DNA of 40,011 nt from Alkanophaga liquidiphilum (GCA_029259535.1 JAPHEF010000015.1:1-40011); one strand, 5' to 3'; positions 15,351-24,049 are shown, counted from the stretch's first letter. Translations and numbers: made by a program. The notes: generated by a model from the letters alone, not told the origin.

Positions 15351-15400
15351 GCTTAAATCTGTTCAGAATGATATGTAGAAAGAGATGGGCAAGTGCCCAT
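15351..15400 (+). promoter_or_regulatory. Probable VAT promoter with a leader hairpin
   Basis: A TATA-like GCTTAAAT (15351-15358) would place the transcript start near 15380, leaving a leader of roughly 68 nt, unlike the leaderless neighbours. Just after that start lies a perfect inverted repeat ATGGGC-AAGT-GCCCAT (15385-15400). A second box GCTTAATG (about 15415-15422) could drive a short transcript with few leader bases. The repeat may be an operator or an RNA hairpin. Confidence 0.4.
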
Positions 15401-15447
15401 GCTTGTTGGTAGGGGCTTAATGTCGTCTCTGCCACGGGGGCGATAAT

Positions 15448-17643
15448 ATGAATAAAACGAAGGTAGTAACGGCGAAGGTTGCGGAGGCGAAGCCGCAGGA
15501 CGTAGGCAGGGGCATTGCAAGGCTCAGCCGAGAGCTTGCAGAGCAGCTTAACATCACGTCCGGCGACGTTGTCGAGATTCAAGGGCCTACGAAGAAAACT
15601 GCTGCAATAGCGTGGCCCGGCTATCCCGAAGACCTCGGAAGAAGCATTATCAGAATTGACGGCGCCACGAGGCGGAACGCGGGCGTCAGCATCGACGACA
15701 GAGTTCAACTGCGGAAAGTCGTGGCAAAAGACGCCGAAAGAGTTACTTTCGCACCGACTGAACCCCTCAGAATCATGGGCGCTGAGGAATACCTCAGACA
15801 CCTCCTCTACGGCAGAGTCGTAACCCGTGGGGACGCACTTACGATTAACATCATGGGACGCAAGATTGACCTCGTGGTTACTGCTTACCGCCCAGCAGCA
15901 GATGCCATCATCATCACCGAAGCCACCGAAATTGAGGTCAGCGAGAAGCCCGCAAAGGAGGTCGTAGCTCTCCCAAGGGTCACTTACGAGGACATCGGCG
16001 GGCTTAGGGAGCAAATTAGGAAGATTCGGGAGATGGTGGAGCTGCCGCTGCGGCACCCTGAGCTTTTCGAGCGCCTCGGCGTAGAGGCGCCAAAAGGAGT
16101 TCTCCTGCACGGACCGCCCGGCACCGGGAAGACTCTCATCGCAAAGGCGGTGGCGAACGAGACAAATGCGCACTTCATAAGCATTTCCGGTCCGGAAATC
16201 ATGAGCAAGTTCTACGGCGAGTCCGAACAAAGACTCCGAGAAATTTTCCAAGAGGCTGAGGAAAATGCACCTTCGATAATTTTCATTGACGAGCTCGACT
16301 CGATAGCGCCGAAGCGAGAGGAAGTCACGGGTGAAGTTGAGCGGAGGGTCGTCGCTCAACTCCTCGCCCTCATGGATGGCTTGAGGGAGCGTGGCAAGGT
16401 GGTGGTCATCGGTGCGACCAACAGACCTGACGCTCTCGACCCGGCGTTGCGACGTCCCGGCAGGTTCGACAGAGAAATCGAAATCGGCATCCCTGACAGG
16501 GACGGCCGCCTTGAAATTTTGAGAATACACACACGGGGCATGCCGCTCGCCGACGACGTCGACCTCGAAAAGCTGGCTGACATCACGCACGGCTTCGTCG
16601 GCGCGGACATCGAGGCGCTTTGCAAGGAGGCGGCGATGCGGGCGTTGCGGCGTGTTCTCCCAGAAATAGACTTGGAGGCCGAAAGCATTCCTGCTGACGT
16701 TTTGAACAAGCTTATCGTGGCTATGGACGACTTCCTTGCAGCATTCAGAGAGATGGAGCCGTCAGCGCTGCGTGAAGTGCTCGTGGAGGTTCCTGACGTC
16801 CGTTGGGACGACATAGGCGGGCTTGAGGAGGCGAAGCAGGAATTACGAGAGGCTGTGGAATGGCCGCTGAAATATCAGAAGCTGTTTAATTACATGCAGG
16901 CTGAGGCGCCGAAAGGTGTCCTCCTGTACGGACCGCCCGGCACCGGGAAGACGCTGCTGGCGAAGGCGGCGGCGAACGAGAGCGAGGCGAATTTCATCTC
17001 TGTAAAGGGTCCGGAATTCCTGTCAAAGTGGGTAGGGGAGTCGGAACGTGCTGTCCGTGAGACATTCAGGAAGGCGAAGCAGGCGGCGCCCTGCATCATC
17101 TTCTTCGACGAAATCGATGCAATTACGCCGGTGCGTGGCGGCGGTTACGGCGACTCGCACGTCACCGAACGTGTAATCTCGCAGATATTGACCGAGCTGG
17201 ACGGGTTGGAAGAGTTGCATAACGTCGTCGTGATTGCGGCGACGAACCGCCCTGACATCGTTGACCCGGCGTTGCTGCGTCCCGGGCGCTTTGACCGCCT
17301 CGTTTTCGTAGGGATGCCGGACAAGGAGGCACGCAAAGAAATATTTAAGATCCACACTAAAGGAAAGCCTCTTGCCGAGGGCGTTGATTTTGAAAAATTG
17401 GCGGAGCTGACCGAAGGCTACACAGGCGCAGACATCGCCGCAGTCTGCAAGGAAGCGACGATGCTTGCGATTCGGGAGTTCGTCGAGGAGCGTGGAGAGA
17501 ATATCGAGGACGATGAGGAAATAAAGAAGAAAAAGATAGAAATGCGGCATTTTGAGGCTGCATTGGAGAAAGTGAAGCCGATGAGCAAGGAGGAGCTGGG
17601 ACGTTACTTGAGATTTGCGAAGAGCTTCAAGGAGCGCCGCTGA
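15448..17643 (+). CDS. CDC48/VAT-type AAA+ unfoldase
   Basis: A 731-residue hexameric ATPase that unfolds proteins, typically for the archaeal proteasome. The N-terminal substrate domain (about 1-170) contains double-psi-barrel and four-stranded-barrel parts. Two AAA modules follow, each with Walker A GPPGTGKT (222-229 and about 495-502), Walker B (IIFIDELD and IIFFDEID) and arginine fingers (ALRRPGRFD and ALLRPGRFD). The linker before the second module contains MDDFLAAFREMEPSALREV, the classic CDC48 sequence. The C-terminus is short and ends KERR without the HbYX motif seen in some proteasome activators. hemL follows with no room for a promoter. Confidence 0.97.
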   Translation: MNKTKVVTAKVAEAKPQDVGRGIARLSRELAEQLNITSGDVVEIQGPTKKTAAIAWPGYPEDLGRSIIRIDGATRRNAGVSIDDRVQLRKVVAKDAERVTFAPTEPLRIMGAEEYLRHLLYGRVVTRGDALTINIMGRKIDLVVTAYRPAADAIIITEATEIEVSEKPAKEVVALPRVTYEDIGGLREQIRKIREMVELPLRHPELFERLGVEAPKGVLLHGPPGTGKTLIAKAVANETNAHFISISGPEIMSKFYGESEQRLREIFQEAEENAPSIIFIDELDSIAPKREEVTGEVERRVVAQLLALMDGLRERGKVVVIGATNRPDALDPALRRPGRFDREIEIGIPDRDGRLEILRIHTRGMPLADDVDLEKLADITHGFVGADIEALCKEAAMRALRRVLPEIDLEAESIPADVLNKLIVAMDDFLAAFREMEPSALREVLVEVPDVRWDDIGGLEEAKQELREAVEWPLKYQKLFNYMQAEAPKGVLLYGPPGTGKTLLAKAAANESEANFISVKGPEFLSKWVGESERAVRETFRKAKQAAPCIIFFDEIDAITPVRGGGYGDSHVTERVISQILTELDGLEELHNVVVIAATNRPDIVDPALLRPGRFDRLVFVGMPDKEARKEIFKIHTKGKPLAEGVDFEKLAELTEGYTGADIAAVCKEATMLAIREFVEERGENIEDDEEIKKKKIEMRHFEAALEKVKPMSKEELGRYLRFAKSFKERR

Positions 17644-17647
17644 TGCG

Positions 17648-18961
17648 GTGGTTCTCGTGCCGGCGTGGAAACAATTGAAGGCAAGGCTAAAAAATTCAGA
17701 AAAGTTATACGAGGAGGCTTTAACGCTCCTGCCCGGCGGCGTAAGCTCGCCAGTCCGGGCAGTAAAACCTTTTCCTTTTTACGTTGTGAGGGCGAAAGGC
17801 TCCAAGATATTCGACGTTGACGGCAACGAGTATATTGATTACTGCTTGGGTTACGGTCCTTTACTCCTCGGGCATGCGCACCCTGCCATCAAGAAGGCGG
17901 TGGAGACGCAGCTCGAAAAGGGCTGGCTCTTCGGCACGCCGCACGAGCTTGAGCTGAAGCTCGCAAAGAAAATAGTGCGCTATTACAAAAGCGTAGAGAT
18001 GGTCAGGTTCGTAAACAGCGGCACCGAGGCGACGATGAGCGCCATACGGCTGGCGAGAGGGTTCACGAGAAGAGAAAAAATATTAAAAATCGAAGGCGGC
18101 TTCCACGGCGCCCACGACGCCGTCCTCGTAAAGGCAGGCTCTGCCGCAACAGCTATTCCTGCGTCGAAGGGCATACCGATGAATCTCATTGAGAACACGC
18201 TGCAGGTGCCGTTCAACGACGTTGAAGCCCTTTCCGAGGTCGTTGAAAAGAAGAAGGAGGAGCTGGCAGCTTTCATCCTTGAGCCAGTGCTCGGCAACGT
18301 GGGGCTCATATTGCCGGAAAAAGGGTATTTAGAGGAGGTTCGGAGGATTACTGCGGAGAACGACGTCCTCTTGATATTTGACGAAATAATCACAGGCTTT
18401 CGGCTCGGCATGGGCGGCGCTCAGGAGCGTTTCGGCATCTATCCCGACATCACGACCTTGGGGAAAGTGGTGGGCGGGGGCTTCCCGCTCGGCGTCGTCG
18501 GCGCCCGCCGTGAGATTATGGAATTCATAGCGCCAGCAGGTGAAGTTTACCAAGCAGGAACTTTCAATGGAAACCCCGTCTCCTTGTGTGGAGGGCTCGC
18601 CACCGTGGAAGTGCTTGAGCGGGCGAGAATTCACGAGAAGCTTGAAAAAATGGGGAGCGAGCTCGTAAGGGCTTTAAAAGACATAATAAGCGATAAAAAG
18701 CTGGAATACGGTGTCAGCGGCATTTCTTCCATGTTTCAAATATTTTTCGGGCAGTTCGATGGACACCCGCCCAGAAATTACGAAGAGGCATTAAGGTGCG
18801 ACAGGGAGAAATACTTGGGGCTTTTCTGGAGAATGTTGCAGCGAGGCGTCTTTCTGCCGCCCTCACAGTTCGAAACGTGTTTCCTATCGGCGGCGCACAG
18901 TGACGACGACATAAAAACAACAGTAGAAGCTTACGAGGAAATCCTGAAACGCTTGTGTTAG
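17648..18961 (+). CDS. hemL: Glutamate-1-semialdehyde 2,1-aminomutase
   Basis: A PLP enzyme of about 437 residues that makes 5-aminolevulinate from glutamate-1-semialdehyde, the C5 route to tetrapyrroles such as haem, cobamide and F430. It has the signature start NSEKLYEEALTLLPGGVSSP, then VRFVNSGTEATMSAIRLARG for PLP phosphate binding, LLIFDEIITGFRLG and TTLGKVVGGGFPLGVVG, whose Lys forms the Schiff base. Start codons GTG 17648 or GTG 17657 follow the VAT stop closely; the longer frame from 17615 overlaps VAT and has an unlikely N-terminus. It is probably co-transcribed with VAT and converges on mfnD. Confidence 0.95.
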   Translation: MVLVPAWKQLKARLKNSEKLYEEALTLLPGGVSSPVRAVKPFPFYVVRAKGSKIFDVDGNEYIDYCLGYGPLLLGHAHPAIKKAVETQLEKGWLFGTPHELELKLAKKIVRYYKSVEMVRFVNSGTEATMSAIRLARGFTRREKILKIEGGFHGAHDAVLVKAGSAATAIPASKGIPMNLIENTLQVPFNDVEALSEVVEKKKEELAAFILEPVLGNVGLILPEKGYLEEVRRITAENDVLLIFDEIITGFRLGMGGAQERFGIYPDITTLGKVVGGGFPLGVVGARREIMEFIAPAGEVYQAGTFNGNPVSLCGGLATVEVLERARIHEKLEKMGSELVRALKDIISDKKLEYGVSGISSMFQIFFGQFDGHPPRNYEEALRCDREKYLGLFWRMLQRGVFLPPSQFETCFLSAAHSDDDIKTTVEAYEEILKRLC

Positions 18962-18975
18962 GAGCACGCCGCGGC

Positions 18976-19938
18976 TCAAAACTCCGCAATTCTCTCCAAA
19001 CTATTTTTGTCAAAGCGGAAGCTACCTTCCACTTTCACATTTCGGGGGAGGGTGCCGCCGAGCTTCGCCCGCAATATCAAATCCGCAATCTCGTGGTTTA
19101 TGACACGGGCGACGCCGACGATTGAGGTCGTAGGGCGGGGGTTGACGTCCACGACATAGGGCTTTCCACTCTCGGCGAGCACGATGTCGATGCCGACGTA
19201 ACCCTCGCAGCCCAAGATACGAACAACCTCCTCGGCAACGCCAAAAACACGATTCTTGATGCTTCTTTCAGGAACGGAATAGGGGACCAAACCACCTTCG
19301 TAGCTAATCTTCGAGTTCATTTTTATGAACTGCTTGTTTATCGTCAATGGGAGTGGCGGGGACGCCGCACAGAACGAGCACGAGACGCCAGCAGGACTTA
19401 TCATGCTGACGCTTATGTGCTCGCCATCGAGGAACTCCGTCGCTACGAATTCTTTGCCTTCTGGGATTTCCAAAGGCGTGCCGACGCTTAAGAAAGTATC
19501 CTCGGCGGCGCATCCGAATCTCGGCTTTATCACGTAGCGACTTCTCTCCTGCAGCTGCGACTCGGCGACGCCGCTGAAATCATCAATGCTCAAGGTCCTC
19601 GGCACCGGGACGCCCGCATCTTTCAAAATTTCAGTCGTAAGGAGTTTATCCACACATTTACGGACGGCATGCGGCGGGCAGCCGAGGTTAAGCGTCCTGC
19701 TCTCCACAATTTTCGTAAGTTCAAAAAGTAGTTCGTCCGGTGCTATTATGAGGGCGGCATCGCAGTCTCCTGCATTCTTCTCGACCCAGCCGTCAAAATC
19801 TGAGACCCCTCTCGGATACACGACTTCATGCCCAAGGCGCTCGAAGCTCGCTTTCAGGGTGAAAAGCATCGCCCTGCCCTCGGCTAAGAGCTTTTCCTCG
19901 CCGACGCCCACCGCATACTCCGCAAGTATTACTTTCAA
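18976..19938 (-). CDS. mfnD: ATP-grasp ligase, MfnD-like (tyramine-L-glutamate ligase)
   Basis: A 320-residue ATP-grasp enzyme. MfnD adds glutamate to tyramine in methanofuran synthesis. The start KVILAEYAVGVGEEKLLAEG is conserved in the family. ATP-grasp features include SRYVIKPRFGCAAEDTFL for ATP binding, KEFVATEFLDGEHISVSMIS, EGYVGIDIVL and KPYVVDVNPRPTTSIVGVAR for the metal. The start codon is TTG 19938: a GGGGGT lies upstream, the next in-frame Met comes 23 residues later inside the conserved region, and the nearby GTG is out of frame. It is last in the pyrC - radical SAM - Lys/Glu-rich gene operon, 17 nt behind the previous gene. Confidence 0.82.
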   Translation of the reverse strand: MKVILAEYAVGVGEEKLLAEGRAMLFTLKASFERLGHEVVYPRGVSDFDGWVEKNAGDCDAALIIAPDELLFELTKIVESRTLNLGCPPHAVRKCVDKLLTTEILKDAGVPVPRTLSIDDFSGVAESQLQERSRYVIKPRFGCAAEDTFLSVGTPLEIPEGKEFVATEFLDGEHISVSMISPAGVSCSFCAASPPLPLTINKQFIKMNSKISYEGGLVPYSVPERSIKNRVFGVAEEVVRILGCEGYVGIDIVLAESGKPYVVDVNPRPTTSIVGVARVINHEIADLILRAKLGGTLPRNVKVEGSFRFDKNSLERIAEF

Positions 19939-19955
19939 GTCACTTTACCCCCGCC

Positions 19956-20405
19956 TCAAGATTTCTTTACAAGCGTTTTCCCCTGCTCGGCAAGCTTTGC
20001 AAGAACCAATAATATGTTCAAGAAGCGGTCGCTCGTCAGCGGCTTCCCCAACCCCCTCTCCCAGCTCTTCTTTATCTCCGTAAATCTCCTCTCGGTATCT
20101 TTCGACACTTCAATGGCTGCACGCCCCTCTTTCTCCTCCTTTTCCTCCTTCCACTTTACTTCTACTCTCTTTTCCTCCCTTTTTGCCTTTCCTTCCTTCT
20201 TAGGCTTAGCTCGCTTCTTCTCGGCTCTGAAGTCAGAAACCGAATAGCCGAGGGCGTTTATCGCCCGCAGCACGGTCGCCAGCTTCAGCGGCTTCTCTCG
20301 TATCTTATTTTCCTCCTCCAATATTTCTTCGGCGGTTATCTCGCCTCGCTCTATCTTCTCTTTGTATTTAAGAATCCATTTCGGCACGTCCCCCAAAGCA
20401 ACCAC
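19956..20405 (-). CDS. Lys/Glu-rich protein of unknown function
   Basis: A 149-residue protein I do not recognise. The N-terminal third (DVPKWILKYKEKIERGEITA) is helical. The centre is a highly charged low-complexity linker (RAEKKRAKPKKEGKAKREEK and KWKEEKEEKEG). The C-terminal part (SKDTERRFTEIKKSWERGLG, SDRFLNILLVLAKLAEQG) looks like a small helical domain. There is no signal or membrane segment. The frame opens with GTG 20405 only one base after AGGAGG; TTG 20396, ten bases downstream of AGGAGG, may be the true start. It overlaps the end of the radical SAM gene by up to 38 nt, so the two are translationally coupled, and mfnD follows. Confidence 0.65.
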   Translation of the reverse strand: MVALGDVPKWILKYKEKIERGEITAEEILEEENKIREKPLKLATVLRAINALGYSVSDFRAEKKRAKPKKEGKAKREEKRVEVKWKEEKEEKEGRAAIEVSKDTERRFTEIKKSWERGLGKPLTSDRFLNILLVLAKLAEQGKTLVKKS

Positions 20406-21510
20406 CTCCTAAGGCGGGCTCATACCAGCAAAGCGGGTCTTCTGCGAGGATGTCGTTCGTAAACGCATACGTGCGACCTCGGCAGCCACCGCAGACGTAT
20501 CGCAACTCGCACCTCCCGCATTTTCCCTTTAATTCCCTACTTCTTAACGTTTTTAAGGCTTCCGAGTCTTTCCAGATGTCTTTAAGGGAGCGTTCCCGGA
20601 GGTCGCCGACTGTGAGGCGTAACGTTGGGCACGGGAGAACTTTGCCGTCGGGTGTGATGCCGTATGCGAAAATCCCAGCGTTACAGCCTACGTTAACAGC
20701 ATTGCAGAACGGGTCTGCAACCATTTTCAGCAGAGCAGCGTCCTCGCTTATGATGTAGCGGTCCTCGAAGGCAATCCGCCATTCCCCGTAAAGCTTTTTT
20801 CTCTCAAGCAAAAACTCCTGCATCCGCTTCCGCTCCTCCCTACTCAGCATAAGCTCTGGATACTTTTCGCCTCTGCCGAACGGTATGAATTCGTTTACGA
20901 CGACTGCCGCCCCCAGCCTCATGGCTAAGTTCACGACTGCTGGAACTTCATTATAATTAAGCCGAGAAACGGTCATCTCGATGATTGTAAATATTCCAGC
21001 GTTCTTACATGCTTTTAGCGCCCGCAAAGCTTTTTCGTAGGTGCCTGTGCCACGCATAACGTCGTGGCTCTTCGGTCCATCGAGGCTAACTTTCACTTGG
21101 TTTATTCCTGCGGTTTTGAGTTTATTCGCAAACTCTTCGTCGAGTAAGAGCCCATTTGTGTTTATTCCGACGCTCATAAAGAGCGATGCGTAGCCTGCAA
21201 TTTCAAGGACGTCGCTGCGCACCAGCGGCTCGCCACCGAGCAGCATAAGGGAGTGCGTCCCCGCCTGTGAGATGTCTTCTATGACGTCGAAAGCCTCCTC
21301 CAAACTAAGCTCATTGCTCAGCGCATTCCCTGAGGAAAGTCCACAGTATTTACAGCGCAGGTTGCAGGCGTTCGTCACCTCCCAGGCGGCGGAGAATGGC
21401 ACAGAATGGCGTGCCCATTTCTGAAACTTGTGATGCGTGAAGTCTAATATGTCCTCGATGTCGAACTCGTCGCTTAGAATCTCTACTGCGCTCATGTGCC
21501 TTTTCTCCAT
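20368..21510 (-). CDS. Radical SAM/SPASM protein, AhbC/AhbD/NirJ-like
   Basis: A 380-residue radical SAM enzyme. The SAM cluster motif is C49-x3-C53-x2-C56 (AWEVTNACNLRCKYCGLSSG), followed by MLLGGEPLVR (GGEP motif) and VSLDGPKSHDVMRGTGTYEK. The C-terminal SPASM region (LPCPTLRLTVGDLRERSLKD, then KCGRCELRYVCGGCRGRTYA and DPLCWYEP) binds auxiliary clusters and resembles the alternative haem enzymes AhbC/AhbD. The pairing with mfnD and a charged small protein differs from a haem cluster, so substrate is open; peptide or cofactor modification is possible. An unusual Gly/Cys tail GGGCFGGRAEMDS follows. ATG 21510 is the start, 16 nt after the pyrC stop; the frame upstream overlaps pyrC. Confidence 0.85.
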   Translation of the reverse strand: MEKRHMSAVEILSDEFDIEDILDFTHHKFQKWARHSVPFSAAWEVTNACNLRCKYCGLSSGNALSNELSLEEAFDVIEDISQAGTHSLMLLGGEPLVRSDVLEIAGYASLFMSVGINTNGLLLDEEFANKLKTAGINQVKVSLDGPKSHDVMRGTGTYEKALRALKACKNAGIFTIIEMTVSRLNYNEVPAVVNLAMRLGAAVVVNEFIPFGRGEKYPELMLSREERKRMQEFLLERKKLYGEWRIAFEDRYIISEDAALLKMVADPFCNAVNVGCNAGIFAYGITPDGKVLPCPTLRLTVGDLRERSLKDIWKDSEALKTLRSRELKGKCGRCELRYVCGGCRGRTYAFTNDILAEDPLCWYEPALGGGCFGGRAEMDS

Positions 21511-21526
21511 TATAATGATTACGCCT

Positions 21527-22843
21527 TCAAAAGTTTTGTAGTTTTGCCAGCCTGCCGCTGCCCGGCTCGCCAACGATTTCGCCGTTGTAGATTTCAATGC
21601 CACGCACGAATGTTCTTTCCACCCTGCCACGCACATGCCAACCGTCGAATGGGCTCCAGCCACACTTCGAGCGCAACTCTCCCTCTTTTATTACCCACTC
21701 CTCTTTCGGCGCCACCACGATGATGTCAGCGTCCTCCCCCTCCTTAAACTCCTTCTTCAGCCCAAATCTCTTCACAGGATAATAATGCAGCCAAGAAGCA
21801 ATCTGACAATAGCTAATGTTCCCTTTGTTCGCTTCGTTCAGGAATAACGGCAGCATCGTCTCCACACCCGGAACGCCGGGTGGTGCATCCAGCACGCCAC
21901 GCTCCTTCTCTTCTTTAGTGTGCGGCGCGTGGTCAGAAGCGACGATGCGCAGGACGCCCCCCCTCAAGCCCGCCCAGAGGGCTCTTTGCGACGCTCTCGT
22001 TCTGAGTGGCGGCGCCACTTTCACGTAATTTCCGAGGCGGTCGGCGGCGTCGAGCGTGAGGAAAAGGTGCGTGGGTGTTACCTCGCCACTGAGCGTTCCG
22101 CCGATGAGCTCGCTGTTGGACTGTGAGCGTCGTAGCAGCTCGACCTCGCCACCGCACGTCACATGGCAAATATGAATTTTGACGCCTTTAGCCTCGGCGG
22201 TAAGTCTTAAAACCCTTTTCACAGCTTCAACGGCGCAGCGTTCGTCCCTTGCCAAGTGATAATCCTTAGGCTTGCCTTTCTTAAGCGATTTTAACGCTTT
22301 TTCTACGAGCGTAGCATCCTCTGCGTGCACCGCCGCCACGATTCCACGCCGAGCAAGGAGTTTAAATGCCCTCAAAAGGAATTCGTCGTCGGGGGCGGGT
22401 AGCCCCTCGACGCCCGCGAGGTAAAACTTCACGGAAGGGACTTTTATGTGTAGCAATTCGTCTAAATGCAGGGCGCCGAAATGGAAGTGAAAGTCCACCA
22501 GCGACTTGCGGCTCGCAATTTTTATTTTCTCCTCGAGTAGCGTTTTCGTGGCGGTCGGCGGTTTTGTGTTTGGCATTTCCAAGACGGTCGTGACGCCGCC
22601 CGCCGCCGCTGCAGAAGAGCCGGTGAGCCAGTTTTCCTTATGCGTTAGTCCAGGCTCTCGAAAGTGCACATGCACGTCCACGACGCCATGCATCACGAGC
22701 TTCCCTTTGCAGTTTATCCGACGCTCGCATGGACGCTCCGTCACCGAAAACTCAGAAATCTTGCCGTCATCAACGTAAACGTTCGCCCGTAGGAGGAGGT
22801 CATGAAACACGACGATGCCGCCCTCAAAGCCGAGCTCGTGCAT
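21527..22843 (-). CDS. pyrC: Dihydroorotase
   Basis: A zinc amidohydrolase of 438 residues that closes carbamoyl-aspartate to dihydroorotate in pyrimidine synthesis. GKLVMHGVVDVHVHFREPGL holds the metal-binding H58-x-H60 and FREPG. SVKFYLAG supplies the region of the bridging Lys, AAVHAEDA and KIHICHVT give further metal histidines, and IASDHAPHTKEEKE gives the catalytic Asp. Length fits the type I enzyme. ATG 22843 is used because a TATA-like box at 22867-22874 lies about 27 nt upstream; the longer frame runs into that promoter. It heads the operon that ends with mfnD. Confidence 0.95.
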   Translation of the reverse strand: MHELGFEGGIVVFHDLLLRANVYVDDGKISEFSVTERPCERRINCKGKLVMHGVVDVHVHFREPGLTHKENWLTGSSAAAAGGVTTVLEMPNTKPPTATKTLLEEKIKIASRKSLVDFHFHFGALHLDELLHIKVPSVKFYLAGVEGLPAPDDEFLLRAFKLLARRGIVAAVHAEDATLVEKALKSLKKGKPKDYHLARDERCAVEAVKRVLRLTAEAKGVKIHICHVTCGGEVELLRRSQSNSELIGGTLSGEVTPTHLFLTLDAADRLGNYVKVAPPLRTRASQRALWAGLRGGVLRIVASDHAPHTKEEKERGVLDAPPGVPGVETMLPLFLNEANKGNISYCQIASWLHYYPVKRFGLKKEFKEGEDADIIVVAPKEEWVIKEGELRSKCGWSPFDGWHVRGRVERTFVRGIEIYNGEIVGEPGSGRLAKLQNF

Positions 22844-22866
22844 TTTTAAGTAGATTAAACGGAAAA

Positions 22867-22874
22867 CTTTTAAG
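22867..22874. promoter_or_regulatory. Symmetric TATA-like box shared by pyrC and etfA
   Basis: CTTTTAAG (22867-22874) reads CTTAAAAG on the other strand. Its centre is about 27 nt from pyrC ATG 22843 and about 26 nt from etfA ATG 22897. Only 53 nt separate the genes and no other box is apparent, so one element probably directs two leaderless transcripts. Confidence 0.55.
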
Positions 22875-22896
22875 ATTTCTGAAGCCAAGGCAACCT

Positions 22897-23904
22897 ATGG
22901 ACATCCTCATATTTGCGGAGCAGCGAGCTTCTAAAGTCACGGACGCCGTTCTTGGGCTCTTGGCTAAAGGCGGCGAACTTTCAAAGGAGTTTGACGGTAA
23001 GCTCCACGCCGCGCTCCTCGGCGATGCTGTCGGAAGCGCTGCGAGCATGCTTTTCGAGCATGGCGCCGCCGTCGTCCACGTCGTGGAGCACCCCAAGTTA
23101 CGGCTCTTCCAAAGCGACTTGTATGCATCTGCTCTTTACGAAATTGTGAGGAGAGCAAAACCAGGACTTGTGCTGTTTGCGGCGACGCTGCTCGGTAAGG
23201 ACTTGGCGCCGAGGCTTGCGGCAAAGTTAAAAACTGGGCTCGTCTCGCATTGCGTAGATTTACGTGTCGAATTCGACGAAAACGGTATGAAGAGGCTTGT
23301 GGAGGTAGTTCCGGGCTTCGGCGGGCTGCTCTTTGCGAAAAACACCATCCTACGGATGCCGCAGATTGTAACAATGACTCCAGGCGTTTTAGGGAGGAGG
23401 CGTCAGGAAAAGGGGCGAAAAGGCGAGCTTGTGCGGCTAAGTTTGGAAGATTTGGGACTCGCCGGCTTTGAAAGTCGTGCGGAAACGTTGGAAGTCGTGG
23501 AAACCAAGGCGGTTGAGGCGAGCATTGAGAACGCAAACGTGGTAGTCGTAGGCGGCTACGGCGTCGGGGACGCCGAACGCTTTAAACTCGTTGAGGAACT
23601 TGCGGAGGCGTTGGGTGGCGTCGTCGGCGCCACGAGACCCTTGATTGATGCAGGGTTGGCGTCGAAGGAAAGAATGGTGGGACAGAGCGGGAAGACGATA
23701 CGCCCGAAGCTCTACGTGGGCGTCGGCGTCTCGGGGGCGATGCAGCACGTCGTCGGCATCCTGAACTCCAAAGTCATCCTTGCGATTAATAAAGACGAAA
23801 ACGCTCCCATTTTCGAGGTTTGCGACGTCGGTATCGTCGGACACGCCGAGGAAGTCGTCCCCAGACTTCTTGAAGAACTTAAAAGGCGGAAAGCGTCTAA
23901 ATAG
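22897..23904 (+). CDS. etfA: Electron transfer flavoprotein alpha subunit
   Basis: A 335-residue protein. The N-terminal half has the ETF nucleotide-binding-like fold (MDILIFAEQRASKVTDAVLG; KPGLVLFAATLLGKDLAPRL; PQIVTMTPGVLG). The C-terminal FAD domain shows VVVGGYGVGDAERFKLVEEL, VGATRPLIDAGL, MVGQSGKTIRPKLYVGVGVS and AMQHVVGI, the diagnostic FAD-binding signature. EtfA normally works as a heterodimer with EtfB, passing electrons from acyl-CoA or other dehydrogenases to a membrane oxidoreductase or in bifurcation. No etfB is adjacent or elsewhere in the window. ATG 22897 precedes the conserved start; the frame before it runs through pyrC on the other strand. Confidence 0.94.
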   Translation: MDILIFAEQRASKVTDAVLGLLAKGGELSKEFDGKLHAALLGDAVGSAASMLFEHGAAVVHVVEHPKLRLFQSDLYASALYEIVRRAKPGLVLFAATLLGKDLAPRLAAKLKTGLVSHCVDLRVEFDENGMKRLVEVVPGFGGLLFAKNTILRMPQIVTMTPGVLGRRRQEKGRKGELVRLSLEDLGLAGFESRAETLEVVETKAVEASIENANVVVVGGYGVGDAERFKLVEELAEALGGVVGATRPLIDAGLASKERMVGQSGKTIRPKLYVGVGVSGAMQHVVGILNSKVILAINKDENAPIFEVCDVGIVGHAEEVVPRLLEELKRRKASK

Positions 23905-23915
23905 CTTTCTATTTA
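23898..23915 (+). terminator. Hairpin at the end of etfA
   Basis: TAAATAG-CTTT-CTATTTA, seven perfect pairs, spans the etfA stop codon TAG (23902-23904). The stem is AT-only and weak. It may help end transcription; no strong T-run follows. Confidence 0.3.
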
Positions 23916-24049
23916 ACAGCGAGCATGCTGAGGACGTTTGTGTCGAGCGCTTGAGTTACAAGGAGATTTACAATGCATATTTTCAGGTAAGACTTTCCGT
24001 TTGAAGTTATTTGCGTTATTTACGCCACCGTGGGAGCGATACTACCGCA

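Noticed and set aside
15298..16590. 430-codon open frame on the minus strand
   Set aside because: It lies entirely opposite the VAT gene, whose motifs are unmistakable. It is a shadow produced by GC-rich codon structure.
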